Positions 1-12,620 of a stretch of DNA of 64,000 bases are shown here, in pieces (the stretch's first letter is position 1; every line of letters starts with the position of its first letter). The notes beneath the pieces are model-generated. The model had not been told where the DNA came from, made no database searches, and saw nothing but the letters and a program-made list of their open reading frames with translations. The DNA is from Ischnura elegans (lineage: Eukaryota; Arthropoda; Insecta; Odonata; Coenagrionidae): the NCBI RefSeq assembly GCF_921293095.1, contig NC_060247.1:48767111-48831110 (forward strand). The letters are read 5' to 3'. The translations under genes and the position numbers were made by a program.

Positions 1-1040
1 TGCCACCAAAATATCTTCACCTTACAAAATTACAAAAAATACAAGAGTTAGAAAGAATATTAATTTTATCTTGCCAAAACGTATTATTAGGTTTCACCAA
101 GCCCACACACCACCCATCTGAGAATACAAATACACCAAATAAAATACCTTTACCTGCCAAGAATACTGCCTTATCCTTCATTCTACTTCTCACACCTTAG
201 CTGAGCACTTATGATTCTACTGAACCGGGATAACATAGAGGATTTCATAAATCAACACAACCCAAGCATCCTCTTTTCACCCTTCTGATAAATTAGTATA
301 AAAATGCAGGTGATTAAAATAAAACTAGTTCAGACGGATCCTTCCCAGACTTGGAACAGTATTTCCAACTGTTTACCTAATCATGCAACAGGTAGGGTAT
401 CACTCCTTTTGTTAACGCACACTTAATGAAGAATATTCATTAGAAATGACATTCAATTGATACCTGAAACAAAACTGCCATTACAACCAAGGGATTTTTA
501 AGATTTTTGCTGATTATTTCATTGCTTGAGGAACCACTAAAAGAGTAAAATTTCCAAGGTAACTTCAAACTAATAAGGTAATTCAAAAAACTGAGAGGTA
601 ATTGGAACCTAACCCTCGGTCATAGGGGAATCCCAGGGAAAGGTTTGGTATCGGGAGATTATTATTGTGACATCCTTTCAATCGGCTCTTGAATTGAGAC
701 AAGCTATCATAAGCTGACGCAATGATGTGAGAAATGACATTACAAGCAATGAGAACTTAACCTTAAAAAAACAAATTTCAAGTTCAAAATTAGAATGGCC
801 CTTCAACTACAAACTAACCATACATAACCTATCATGAATACCTATTCTCAACATGAAAAATGGAAAATAATTTTGATGATGAACCGTCACAACATTGAAA
901 ATGATACCAGCTAAGCAAAAGGCTACAATCAATGAGAAGCAGCAATGTTGTACGGACCCAATAGATGGAAAAATGACTTATACAACCTAAGGAATATCAG
1001 ACAACAATATTTATAAAGATAATTTACAGAATTAACTAAC
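1..1040 (-). other. NAPRT intron sequence, no exon recognised
   Basis: This stretch lies downstream (on minus) of NAPRT exon 4, whose donor is at 1040-1039. It is AT-rich and I could not find the next conserved NAPRT block, so the following exon is probably beyond the left edge. No repeat family seen elsewhere in the window was recognised here. Confidence 0.6.
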
Positions 1041-2409
1041 CTGGCATAGTTGACAAGAGTTAAAAGGGTAGTTTCGATCAACTGAACAATGATCAATGGT
1101 CCATCAACCCTGAGCAATGGTACTCTGAAAAATAAGCAAATTACAAATGAAAGAGGTGCCTTCAACCGTTGCCCGAACAGAAAAATGTTTATAAAAATAT
1201 TGTATGACTGATGACAATATGTTACAAATGCATAAGATGAAGGCAATATTTTTTCATGCCAATTTTAAATTTAAAATTCAGTAAGTTAAGCCGGGAAAAA
1301 TCATAACCGAGACTAATTAGGGTACAAGACCCGTCAAAATAGCAAATCATTCTCAAAGCTTTTCAAAGGCTAATTCATAACCTGAAACCACAGATTTAAC
1401 GATTACAGAGAAAACTTATCATTAATACCTAGGAAACACAACAGATCCTTCTTCGATAGCATATACAGTTATATCCTTGGCTGTCAACTGTCGAAGGAAT
1501 TCAAAAAACTCTTGTTCAATTGTAGGAGGTAGTGTTTGCTTTAAATATTCAATATCTGGAAAAAAATAATCAATATTTATGGCATCAATTCCGTATTTAT
1601 TAGCTTTGACATCGAATTCGACGTATATCCAACAATTCCATGACTTACCACTGTCAGAATAGTGAAATTTCTGTAAGAATTTCAAACATTCTTCAAGGCC
1701 TGCAAATATTGTGAATTCACCTTGAAACGGATTTTTTCTGAAGAAAAGGTCAAACACTGCAACATCATTTATCTTTCCCGACTTCCAATAAGCATATGCC
1801 ATAGTAATTTGATACAAATCTGTGAAGTAGGTAAGAAAATGCTTCTTTAGGGACAGGTCAACATCAGGATGTGGACTCGATCAAGGCAAATCAGAAGAAA
1901 AAATAGATGTTTAATTTTTCACATTATAAAGAAAGGATCACATATGATTATGGGTTATATTTCTGAGAAACTATCTGCAGTAAATGCCTCTGGTCATAAA
2001 AATATTGGGTTATATAACATGTCCATGACAAAACTACGAGATGAATACGCCAAAAGATGAGAGAAAAATTATTCCTTAATATGATTACACGTGCGAAATT
2101 TCATTAATGTGTACCTTGAAGCTCCATGTTGAACAGTGAAAGTATATATTCATGAAAACTCAGTATTATTAATTTCTCATGCCGGGTTCATGAACGACCT
2201 TGTGAATGTCGAATAGAAAAGCGCTGTGCGCATCGTAAATAACAAGGGGTATACCACAGAATTTGAAAACTTAGCGAAGATAACTGAAGTTAGAACGGCT
2301 TAGCAGAAATAAAAGGTAGTTTACCTGTTAAAAGAGGCTGAATTATCCCATTCTGACGAGATCGGTAGGCGATGTCTCCGTTCGTGGCAATTGTTTTCAT
2401 TTCTGCCAT
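1041..2409 (-). CDS. NAPRT: Nicotinate phosphoribosyltransferase, 5' four exons (partial at left edge)
   Basis: NAPRT converts nicotinic acid and PRPP, with ATP, to nicotinate mononucleotide in the Preiss-Handler NAD salvage pathway in the cytosol. Four minus-strand exons join in frame: 2325-2409 (ATG at 2409), 1649-1819, 1555-1429 and 1124-1041, all with GT donors and AG acceptors. The product starts [10 protein letters not shown] and continues through [18 protein letters not shown], the family's N-terminal signature. It then reads [36 protein letters not shown] and [16 protein letters not shown], all highly conserved NAPRT segments. About 156 residues are present out of roughly 540 expected, so the catalytic C-terminal part lies off the window. 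The 93-bp second intron (1556-1648) contains no in-frame stop. Identity is very secure; the exact ATG rests on the lack of an upstream in-frame conserved extension. Confidence 0.95.
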
Positions 2410-4233
2410 TGTATATAATTCTATTGATCAAACTTCAGATGGTCGATGGTGTTCTCTGCATTCAGTTCCAACGTTTTGTAAACAACAAGCCACTGGCATT
2501 TTAGCATAATACTAAGGAGCGACCTTGTCCGTCACCATCACACTACCTTCCCCGTACACCCCTAGCATCAGACTGAAGCTGGATAGAATGAACGGGATTG
2601 GGCAGAACGAGAAGCAGCGGCAGCGTACTCGAGTAGCGCGAGGATAGCGGATGTCAACGGAGCTATCGATTACACAATAAAAACATCTGAATAACGACAA
2701 ACGTTTGGCGCGCAGTTTCATTGGAGTAATTCTAATGAGTTAAGTTTTGAAGTTTTTTAAGTTTAGAAGTTTGCAATCATCTTCCAGACACAATGCCACA
2801 TACCGGATTATGTAAATAGATTATTATTTTTTTATTTAACATAATTGTTTCCTGATGTACGACTTTTAAAAATTTGTATGAAACTTTCGAAGTTGTCTCC
2901 AAAAATCGATGCAAATATATCTCCGCCATGCACATTCGAATTATATCTATATGCGGTCAATGGTTGAAATTATCAACATTTAGAAATTGTTGAGATTGCA
3001 ATTTAATGGTTCAGCTATTTCCATAAATAGCATGCTAATTGCTGTTGTTGTTGTTGTAATTTACCTTTTGTCTTACTTGACTCAATAAAACGAAAAACTC
3101 AATACCTGAATCGCAGTGGAAGTTTCCTTTGACCCAGAAATTCATAAATTCTACAGAAATTAATATACACCCAGTCTCAATACAACCATTATCAGACGGC
3201 TTCACATTTATTTTATCTCATGATATTATGTCATAAGTTACAATAATTATTTTCACGCTAACTTGAAAAAAATGAAATGCATACTCTCCGTGAATAATCT
3301 TTACGTATAGGTATTAGATACCTCAAATGATAACTTACTCGACAAGGAATATTTTAGCAAAAGCCTATGCTAAAAAAATATTACCTATCTTCTGATTAAA
3401 TACAAAAAGGAATAGTAAAAACTGATCATAGAGTACATGACAGTGGAGGATACAATTTCATTTACATAACTTCCGTATTCACAGGGTCAAATAAACATGG
3501 AGTTGCAAAATAATATTAAGATGCTCGAGCGTTTTTTATTTATAGATAGTTGGAAATTTCATTAATTAGAACGACGTTTTTTAATTCTGAAACAATGAAA
3601 CAATAGTTAAACACTGTAAAAGCAATATGCTATAAAATTACCCACATTCAACTGGATTCAATACTGCGAGTACCTACTTAAACTATTAAATTGAATTACA
3701 CCCGTTTTTTGCTAATTAATCTCACCCATGTAATAAATAGCTGAGAGGTAGGTAGATTCTCTTTAGTTAGGGTCACCGTAATTACTGCCTTAGCATTGAA
3801 ACCCGGGATGCCCACAACATATGATTTCCGAGGATTTCATGATTAGCATACAGTTTGAGATCACCTAACTGCGATAACTCATCACCATCACGGATGAACG
3901 GATCTTCCCAGAAACACGTTAATACTAATCATTTCCAAGTTTCTTACTCTTGCACCTTCTTCTTTGTTTCATTCACTCGTTATATATTATATACTTTAGT
4001 TTTTTTGTTTCAAGCTAACTTTAAATTTTTAACAAGAAATTTCCTTCACTTTACCATTTATTATTTATCAGGACAGGGAATCATTTCTCATGACTTGCCT
4101 TCACGTTGCCTGCGTAGACCAATTCTTTCCGTTGCATTAATTTTCCCCTTCAATCCGCTCCAAAACACGTTCAAAACTGAGATAAGATTTTGTACCCTTC
4201 CGGCGTATGCTGCATCACCACCCATCTATTGAC
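2410..4233. other. NAPRT upstream region, no gene seen
   Basis: The first 300 bases should contain the NAPRT promoter and 5' UTR on minus. The segment around 2580-2660 is richer in CG dinucleotides than its surroundings, which fits a promoter. No clear TATA box was identified. The rest is AT-rich, with a short TTG microsatellite near 3042-3057. Short reading frames at 3855-4232 show no recognisable family. Confidence 0.4.
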
Positions 4234-4900
4234 AATAGGGTGGTTTCCTATTATTTTTTATTGCCTAAATCGAAATATTATTACTTCTGGAGTACGCATT
4301 TCACGCTTTTAGATTTTAATATGGCGATATCTATTTTTTGCGATTCAATGAAAAGTGAAAAATTTCAAGCGCGCGAAAACGCGACGGCTAAGTGTGAAAG
4401 CTGGGAAAAGCCCGTGTGACGTCATTCTGGTTCCCGCTGCCGCCGTGTGAAGTGACCTTGGGGCGAGGATATTTGTGCCGCTGCGATGCAGGCTGCTAGC
4501 AGGTAGCTGAGTACCCTGCTAGCTGGTAGCGCTTGGCTTAAATAAGGATTATTAATATCTTATCAAACGAAGGAAACTTTCCGACCACATGCAGTTTTAA
4601 TTGGTGATTATTAATAGACGATTCCCTGAAGTATGTGCCTCATGCATGCATTGGTAATCTCAGACGATGTAAAACTCCTATATACTCGTATAGAAACTAG
4701 GTCTCTGTGACGTCACGTGGAGTGGCATCGCATGGGCACCAATCTGGCATTTTTAAAATGCAGTTAAAATTGACCATTGCCATTCGCCTAAACTGGGAAT
4801 TCTAAAACCAAATAATTTGTATATTATGAATACACTAATGGTGGATAATGAATCACAATCAATGCCTTTCGTTTTCTTTGATGAGGAAAACTACCCTATT
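4234..4900 (+). mobile_element. 667-bp inverted-repeat DNA element, copy 1
   Basis: The ends are AATAGGGTGGTTTCC on the left and GGAAAACTACCCTATT on the right, forming an imperfect terminal inverted repeat of about 15 bp. A second copy in the opposite orientation lies at 58448-59116, so the boundaries are supported by two independent insertions. There is no transposase reading frame, so this is a non-autonomous element (MITE-like). Both copies are flanked by TA next to GGGT/ACCC, which would fit a TA target preference, but the palindromic ends make that uncertain. Confidence 0.75.
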
Positions 4901-6824
4901 CAGTCGTTCATTTTCAGCTCGGAACTTACACCTAGCTTTCTCTACGACACGTTGAGTTGACTGCTACAGCAGTTGACTATTGTGCTCAACTTGTACAACA
5001 TGAACAGTGACTGCGAAATAGTGCGAAGAGAATAGTGCCCTAATAGTGCTTCATAGTCACTGTCCACAAGCTCCAGTTGAGAGTTATAATCGACTGCTAT
5101 GGTAAACTAGGCTTTAATGTCAAGATCGCGACGGACATCTCGGCCATCGAAAAATTGGCAGTAGTGCAGCAATTTCCCCGGTGAAAAACCCGTATAGCAT
5201 TCATAATGATCAATGTCCATTCCTCACGCTGCCCGTAAAACCAAGTCTACCCGTATTCCTCCATCGCAACAAATAAAAAATTTTAAAAGTATTTATAATT
5301 TTCAATAAGTTAATAATATAAGTACCAAGATTCAGGTTCATTAGGGATCACTCTCTATGCTATGAATTATGAAATCCCATAATTTCTTAAATCAATTGGA
5401 ATCTTCGGAAGTCATTAAACATTTTTTCTCCAAATACTTCCTCTCCCGTGATATCTCACTCTTAATTTTCTGGGTACAGTCGACGTCTTTATTTATCATG
5501 CTACCGCGGTATCTTCTGTATGTTCTACCCACTCAAAACAGGAATGTAGCTAATTAAAATTATGGGGAGAGGTTCGATTCATTCGTAGGAGATCCTCTTG
5601 CGATTTGTTCCCCAAACATTTTGGAGGCAGGTGAGCTGTAACCCCTAATTGGTCTTCCACCCTTCATCGCTGGTTACTGCTTTGATTCAAGTCACCTGCA
5701 AAACCTCCGAATTACCATCATCAATAGTGCATCTTTATTATTTTCTTAAGTGATGCTGAATAAATAGTCTAAGGTATTTACACAATCCCAAATATGTTAA
5801 TGAATCTCGGGGAAGACGGAATTTTCCATTGTTCAGGTGTTTTAGCTACTTTTTTTTATTTTCAGAGGAGATGGCAGCGCAAAGCCGATGCATTGCGATG
5901 GGACCAAGAACCGAATGATGTACATGACCATGAGATTAGGATAAAAAGTTTATTCCTAGGTTTAAGAAAAGTTCAAACAAAGGCATTTCTCCGATTCGGC
6001 AATTCTTAGTCTGCAAATAATGTTCCACTGGCAACTTAACCTCGCGAGGCTGTCGAAGGGCCGGAGGATTTTGATATGCATAATAACAAAAACTACAAGC
6101 AGAAAGTCAATGAAAGTTTAAGCCTCCGTTTTTACCTCGTTTCCTACGAATTTAGATACATCCTTATTATTTTGTGCCATTGGGAAATAGGTAAATGGCA
6201 AGCAAAGAAGAAACTATTTTTTTGACGACCAAATATTTAATGTGACAAACCACAGGACAAGGACCGAACGTCCTCGGGACACTACGAGGTATATGGACAT
6301 GTTTTAGATCGTGGAACACCTACTATCGTTGAAAGTGACGATATAAATTAATGATGAAAGAAGGAGGAATAATGTATTATTGTAAGTGATAAACATGCAA
6401 ACAAGATATGAAGATAAAGAATCAAGATGGATGATATATATCTGTTGATGCGGACGCTTAAATTTGCATTCTCGTAAAACTCAATCGGATAAAATATATG
6501 GTTATCGTACTCGACGCGAATAAAGACTAAAAGTGAAGGTGAAACTGATTGGGTGAAATAAAAAAAGGGTCCAGCAAAAAGGCCAAGAACTGACAAAAGT
6601 GAACGGCTATAGTAATATGAGACGTAAAAGATAAGCCTAATTTTTGGCCAATTATCAGTTAAGAGGCAGACTATCTAGAATTTTAGCGCATTAATGATGC
6701 TACTTCAGTGTACGCAAGTATCCCCACGATAATGCAACCCCCGCTGCACATCTGATGAGCAGGATTGCAAAGTACAACACTTTCCCCATGTTTCCTTCCA
6801 TTCATCTATTTTGTCCATCCAGAG
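4901..6824. other. Intergenic, nothing recognised
   Basis: AT-rich sequence with short, unconserved reading frames (for example 5794-6009 and 6348-6596). A patch at 4930-5110 holds several partly self-complementary GTTGACT/AGTTGAG motifs but no clear element boundary. Confidence 0.4.
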
Positions 6825-7042
6825 CAGCGGTTGCCAACCTTTTTTTTCCTCCCACACCCCTCTATAAGTATATAACAGAAATTTCACCCCAAAAAATGTA
6901 ACGTGCACATTTTGTAAACATATTTCCTGGTTAACAGATACAAAGTTCCTGACGTCGGCCATTACCGATTATTTTCGGCTTACCCCCGACTGGTTCGTCA
7001 CGTAACTCAAGGGATTAGCGTAACCCCGGTTGGGAATCGCTG
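6825..7042. mobile_element. hAT-type MITE with perfect 8-bp target duplication
   Basis: The left end CAGCGGTTGCCAACC and right end GGTTGGGAATCGCTG are inverted repeats typical of hAT elements. The 8-bp sequence ATCCAGAG flanks the element exactly on both sides (6817-6824 and 7043-7050), the hallmark of hAT insertion. At 218 bp with no coding capacity it is a non-autonomous copy. Confidence 0.85.
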
Positions 7043-7050
7043 ATCCAGAG

Positions 7051-8468
7051 GAATGAAGGTGACAAGGGCAGTGGCAGGGTCCAACCAACCTGCTTCTGTC
7101 TTGATTATATCAAAGAATTTCACGCGTAAGGATCAATGTAATCACTGGCCCATTTAAAAACTGAACGCTAAATTGTGGTGTCAAGCACTCTCAACTATTT
7201 TGATGGTTAGCATCTACTGTGATACGGCATAGGATAGGAATTTTTTAACCGAAGGAAGATGGAGTTCATTATGTATTCACATCGTTCATTATTTCAGCGA
7301 TTGTTAGTGACCATTTTGCTTGTATAACGTAGTGAAATGACGTTGAATCTTAGGTCAGTAGTAGTTAAGGGTTATTTCGTCTCCACAGGAAAATTAAATG
7401 GCCAACCCTAATAAACTCTCCGTCAAGTTTACAATGTTCATTTAACATTGAGAAAATTTTATAGAAAATTTATTCTTAAAAGGAGTAAGAATTGCCGATA
7501 TTTAAAAATCAACGAGTTTCCTTGAAAACCGGTCATTTTTTCCCTCGAGCCGTATAAAAAACGCGAGAATTTTTGTACAAGGATACAATAAGAATGCTGA
7601 AAAATTATATTTATTCACACAATGAGTTTTACGCGCAACGTTCTTTAAAAACTGAACACTGATTTGTGGTGTCACGCACCCTCAACCATTTTGATGATAA
7701 GCAGCGCGTTTCGTATGCTAAATAATAATTTTTGTGATAATTTTACTCTTTTATTTTCATTAGTATATTTAAAAATTCGTATCTGAGTGGCGGACAGCCA
7801 ATAATGCGTTATTTTCCCCAGTAGAGTATGGTAATGAATACCCCATAAACTTTAATCATGGGATGGCTTGGGAATAACTCAGACCGAATGTTAACCAATT
7901 CTTATACCCGCGTGACACTCTGTTAGATATTACGAAAGAAATTCTCCGATTGATAGGATAAGAACTCAGGCCCTAGACGAGAAAGGATAATTTACGAGCG
8001 GGCCCACTAAATTATTCAGCTCCAAAGAGCTGAGAAAGATCAGATGATAGGAAATCAATAGGTGATTGGTACGAACTTGCCTTTTTTCTCATAGGACCAT
8101 CATAGACCCGTGACGAAAGTGCCACCCGTAGACGCGGTGGAGAAGGTAATGGATCGATCTCTCTCGGTTGCCGCTGGCCGACTAATTTCGTGGCCTACGG
8201 TTATTCCTATCACCTTCCTCGTACCCTGGCACCCTTGTACTCCTAATTTTTCGCTTGATTAATTGCGATAAGCCTCTACGCGTCACGCTATCGATGAACG
8301 AATCTCCCGATCGCGGCATGTGTCCTCATTTGCTCAATGCAAAATTGCAATGGGCTAGTTGGCAAATATTTTATAATATCCGAAGTTCTGCAAGGATAAA
8401 GTAACGTTGCACGCACCTACGCGCACGGGTGCAAAGTTATATACGCTCAAGATAAAATTCGGCATGAA
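7051..8468. repeat. Intergenic stretch with diverged direct repeats
   Basis: Two blocks are repeated. A segment of about 50 bp containing TTGTGGTGTCA and TCAACYATTTTGATG occurs near 7154-7205 and again near 7648-7700. A segment containing AGAATTGCCGAT followed by CGAGTTTCCTT occurs near 7485-7550 and again near 8625-8690. They look like fragments of one repeat family broken by later changes. No gene was seen. Confidence 0.5.
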
Positions 8469-8761
8469 AAAATCATTTTGCTTAGCCGGTATTCGAACCC
8501 GGATCTCCCGATTGCTCATATCAAACTGAGAGTCGTCATGAAAGAATATTTATCATCAAGTTAATAATGCATGTATAAAAATGAGGAAATTTTACTTATA
8601 TGTTAACGCCATTCTAAGAAGGGGGAAGAATTGCCGATGGTAAAAAATTATCGAGTTTCCTTAAAAAAGAGGGTAATTTTTTTCTCTTGGTAACTGGTAG
8701 CATACCTGACCGGCAATCGGAAGATTTGGGTTCGAATCCCGGTTAAACCAAATGATTATTT
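8469..8761. repeat. Inverted pair of tRNA-derived (SINE-like) segments
   Basis: Left arm 8469-8515 and right arm 8713-8761 are imperfect reverse complements of about 47 bases. Each carries a pol III B-box-like core: GGTTCGAATCC on plus near 8730 and GGTTCGAATACC on minus near 8500. The plus copy is preceded by an A-box-like TGGTAGCATACCTG near 8695, as in tRNA-derived SINE heads. The acceptor-stem ends do not pair, so these are not functional tRNA genes. Two SINE heads in opposite orientation, or a foldback element that captured a tRNA-like sequence, would both explain it. Confidence 0.6.
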
Positions 8762-11004
8762 TCTAGGCTAGTTTTATCTTTGGTATACATAATTTTATAA
8801 TATCTATAGTGATAGAGTTCGGAAAATAAAGAAACGCATATGTTTCCGTTTTCCGATGTGTCACCTACTCGTCGAGCTCTTCGCGACGATAATCCGACGG
8901 CGTTAACCCTTTCGCAGTTAAGTGGATGACGTCTCTAGTTTATGCCGAACTATTTACCGTTTCTCACTTACTCATCGATCTTGTAGAATAATTTCAGTTC
9001 ATGGTCATAGGCCTTTCGTGATTTCCTATTTGTATCCTCTGGTGAGAGATTCCTTACCTCTACAAAAGACTCCCTGAATGATTAAATGAAAGAGATATAA
9101 CGACGCCGTCAACTTCGTAAAAAAATCTGCGGCAAAATTCGCGTTCCCTGATTTTAAACTTACGACAGAATGACTGAATGGGGAAGGATTTACTTCGTAA
9201 TCGTAATTTATCTTTCCCCTTCATCAACCGAATACTTTTAAATGAATTTCGATTTCAGGTCTGCTTGTGAGTGGGCGACGCCATTATCATCACGATCATT
9301 CAGAAGTAGACAGAAAACGTGCTTGCCTTCTTCGTGCTTCATATTGTACTTCAAATTCCTCTTTTAAGATCGCTAGTAGCGCACGGTTGATGTAACAAAG
9401 CAAATCAAACGTCAAAGTCGTAGAAACCTCTCTAACCTCACTCCCCGAAATGATTGAGAGATATGAAGATTCTCCCGAGAAAATCTACCCTTCTCCAAGT
9501 GAAGCCTTCTCGTCTTTTTTTACACAATGTCCTGTTTAAACGTAACGGGATTATTGCAAGGAGGAAAAAGATAACGAAAACGGCTTAAACAAGAGCATTT
9601 TTTAATAATAATAGTTTTCCCGAGACCGACCGAATCATTCTGTGGCTTGGTGCTAAAAGAGTCAATGTAAAAAATTTACACTTTTGTAATTATACCTCCT
9701 TTCCATAAAATCACTTCAAATCTTGGGAGATGCATGGTGAAATAATAAGGTAATAATTTATTGGAAATTCCAAGAAGATAACTTATTTAGCTTCAGTTTA
9801 CAATAACGTTGAATTTTCCATTACAACTTCAGAATGCTCTCCTGAAAAGTGAGCGATTTTAACCGAGCCACAGATTTTTCCCTGGAGAGGTTGGCGGACT
9901 ATACGTCCGAATCCAAATAAAATACAATCTGCATGGAAAACCAAGAAAAAATATCCTGCTCGAACAATGTCGTGTACGAAACGACAGCGAGAGATAAATC
10001 TCTAGATGATTCTCTCAAAGAATAGTCTTCCATTTCCCAAGAAACACTAAGAAAAACTAATCTCTTATTCATTGTCTCGAACGTGACTTCATGGAATCGA
10101 CTTAACTTAATGAAGGCATGCCCTTTTTCTATCTTGCCTCCCCTACTGCCTTAGAAGTTATCACAGACACACTGGAATTCCCCCGCTTCCCTTACACCTG
10201 ACCCACGCGTTATCGTCAATCTTACCCTTCTTGAGAACATTATGATTACAGAATTTCCTAATCCTTCCTTCCTCCTTGACTCTATGCTCTTACATCCATG
10301 CCCCCCCTTTCCTTGGCCAAACCCCGTCACTGGGAATTCCCCTCCGCAACCCCTTAGCCCACACCTCAGACCGTTAAGGTTTGAGATTTTTTTTGAGAAA
10401 TCAATTTTTGTGTGATTATACATTCTCTGTCTTCTATTCAAATGTACTACATGATGGCGTGCCACTTCGACACCAAGTTCGTCCTTTAGTAAATTTAGGA
10501 GGAATTACAAAGTTTTACTTTCCATTATGTAAACAGTAATCTGGTTTGCTAGTGGTAGATCGCGTCACCCTAATGGCAGTGCGAAATTCTTCTATCTTTT
10601 CCCTTCCGTCCCTATCCCTTCCCCGAGACATCTTGAGGCCCCTTATTAGCAGCGGCGCGGCGGCTCCTTCCTTTTTCCTTCCCTCTCTTCAGGTAAGGAG
10701 CGTCGAAGTCTCGAATCTTATGAGGACACGGGTATATCCCCACGGAACCTGTCCAGGATTCAATTGCCCGCCAAGAAGTTACGTACTCTGTTATAGTCTT
10801 TACTTTCATAAAAAGTCTAACTACGTCGGCTAGCCGACTGATCTTACAAATCATAGTTATTCAGCCGCTTTATCATTCCTCCTAGTTCTTCCCTCACTTA
10901 ATTCGGATAAGCACTGTGCATCTATGCGTCACATTATCTGAGGATATGCTATGCGGTGATGGTGGGGCAGAAGCTTTCCCGAATCGAGGCCTGTGTCGTC
11001 TATG
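8762..11004. other. Intergenic, no gene recognised
   Basis: Mixed composition with no conserved protein signal. Reading frames at 10151-10465, 10546-10833 and 10612-10854 overlap on opposite strands and match no known family. The segment 10560-10830 is richer in C and G than its neighbours but has no repeat ends that I could define. Confidence 0.35.
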
Positions 11005-11307
11005 CAGTGGCGCAGCGAGGTGGGAGTTTTGGGGGATAAACCCCCCCCCCCCCAGAGCTCAGGGAAATTTTGAATTTTAATCCATTTTACTTAATTGCAT
11101 CGATTTTACTAATAGAATAGTGTGATGATTAATACAATATCCCTAAGAAAGCCGTAAAACTCACCATTTTGAACCATTTATCTTAAAATTTCGCAATTTA
11201 TTAATCTCTCACCTACCGCTTATCCTGGTGGGTATCCCGTACCCCCACACACCCCGGTATTAGTTACACCTAAACCCCCCCAGCCCTAATTCCTAGCTGC
11301 GCCCCTG
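11005..11307 (+). mobile_element. hAT-type MITE, family A, copy 1
   Basis: The ends CAGTGGCGCAGC and GCTGCGCCCCTG are inverted repeats. The flanks CGTCTATG (10997-11004) and CCTCTATG (11308-11315) match at 7 of 8 bases, indicating an 8-bp hAT-type duplication. The element is 303 bp, non-coding, and carries a run of 14 C at 11041-11054 plus a weaker C-rich block near the right end. Other copies lie at 29165-29465, 29944-30224, 45814-46110 and 62489 to beyond the right edge. Confidence 0.85.
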
Positions 11308-12284
11308 CCTCTATGAACAAAAGTGCTAGATATGCTACCTCAGGGGATCCTTTTCAAACCTCACCTTTTCAATGTCGAGTGTGGCTTAGACATCTTATGA
11401 TAACCATTCGGCGCGCGTAAGCCTATGCCCTCGTGACCAAGCCTGAGATTCGTCGTCTCCCCGGCTGGTTCATCCCAAAGTGACCGCTGCGGCGGCGAGA
11501 GCAGAGCCTTCGGGACGGTTACGAACCCCGCGACCACGCGATCCGTCTGCTGTCTCTTTACCATTAACTTTCCAGCAACGCGTAGCAGAGGTAACAGAAG
11601 TCCATATTTCTAACGTACAATTTGTTTCTTCCAGCAGGCGACTACCAGGAAATTTTCAGTCAGTTGTCCCTAAAGCCCAGACGATTGGCAAACAGACGAA
11701 CATAAATCCTTTATATTGCCAGCGGGCCGATTATGGGACGGGCTTTATTACATTCACGCCTTTCATTTTTTGTGCTTCGTGAAGCTTTGGTGACTGTTTT
11801 TTTAATACCTGTGATCTGTTATGTAACATACCCGTAATTACATGTTAAGAGCTCATAAAAAATATTATATTAAAATGCATATTAGGTTTTATATAAATTT
11901 TAAGTGCAAATATACAAATTCGCCTAAAAAGCCCTGAAATACTTCAGTGTAGGAGGCAAAATAAACTGACATTAAAAGGGTTATATCAACAACAGATACA
12001 ACACTCGAAGCCTTCTTGATTTGCCTGATAATACACGTTATGCCACTATGACGCTCTACACTCAGAGGAAATACATAATAGGCGCACATGATAGCTGCAC
12101 AGTAATCGAAAGGTGAGGCCAGCATTGAAAGCTAAACTTCCGTATGAATGAAAGAATTAGAAACAGCAAAGAAAGTACTGATAAATGTTATCATCAACAT
12201 TAATCAACAATCCTAATATAGGCTTGAAGCAGCTCTCCATGGCTCTCTCCTACCCGCTAGCCATTTCATTTCGACGTATTTATT
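11308..12284. other. Intergenic, nothing recognised
   Basis: Contains CG-containing sequence at 11400-11560 and AT-rich sequence after 11780. Reading frames at 11361-11564 and 11480-11782 overlap on opposite strands and show no family resemblance. Confidence 0.35.
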
Positions 12285-12620
12285 CTATTTCACATCCTTT
12301 GTAACCTGTCCGATATATGTCATGCGGGCCCGTCCCTTGCCCTTCTTCCCTTCCACCTGTCCTTCTACGAATGTTTTAATCAGGCCATCATGCCTCGTAA
12401 TGTAGCCAACAAAGTAATCTCGTCTTCTCCTTAAGGTTTTTAGAAGTCTTGTCTTTTCTACCACTCCTCTATGCACTTCTTCACTGCATCCTCGGGCGAT
12501 CCATTTTATCTTCCTCATTCTTCGGTAGTACCACTTTCCGAATAATTCCACTCTTCAACATCCAAGCCTCGCTCTCGTACAGAATCGATGGCTAAGTTCT
12601 AACAACACGTGTCTCAAAAT
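12285..12620 (-). pseudogene. LINE (RTE-like) reverse-transcriptase C-terminal fragment
   Basis: Minus-strand translation gives blocks characteristic of the C-terminal region of a common arthropod RTE-like endonuclease/reverse-transcriptase protein: LYESEAWMLKS near 12570-12600, then WYYRRMRKIKW, LKTLRRRRDYFVGYI and EGKKGKGRARMTYIGQV. The first block is in a different frame from the rest, so the copy is broken. Everything upstream (endonuclease and catalytic RT core) is missing, as expected for a 5'-truncated LINE copy. Confidence 0.8.

Noticed and set aside
1422-1817. A single 131-codon reading frame as a stand-alone gene
   Set aside because: It is NAPRT exons 2 and 3 read through a 93-bp intron with clear GTAAGT and CAG signals. 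The intron translation has no counterpart in the family.
8688-8749. A functional tRNA gene
   Set aside because: The B-box and A-box resemble a tRNA, but the outer ends do not form an acceptor stem, and a degenerate inverted copy lies nearby. A SINE head is the better explanation.
10546-10854. Overlapping reading frames as genes
   Set aside because: They lie on opposite strands with no motif, splice signals or homologous copy. Local base composition explains the open frames.
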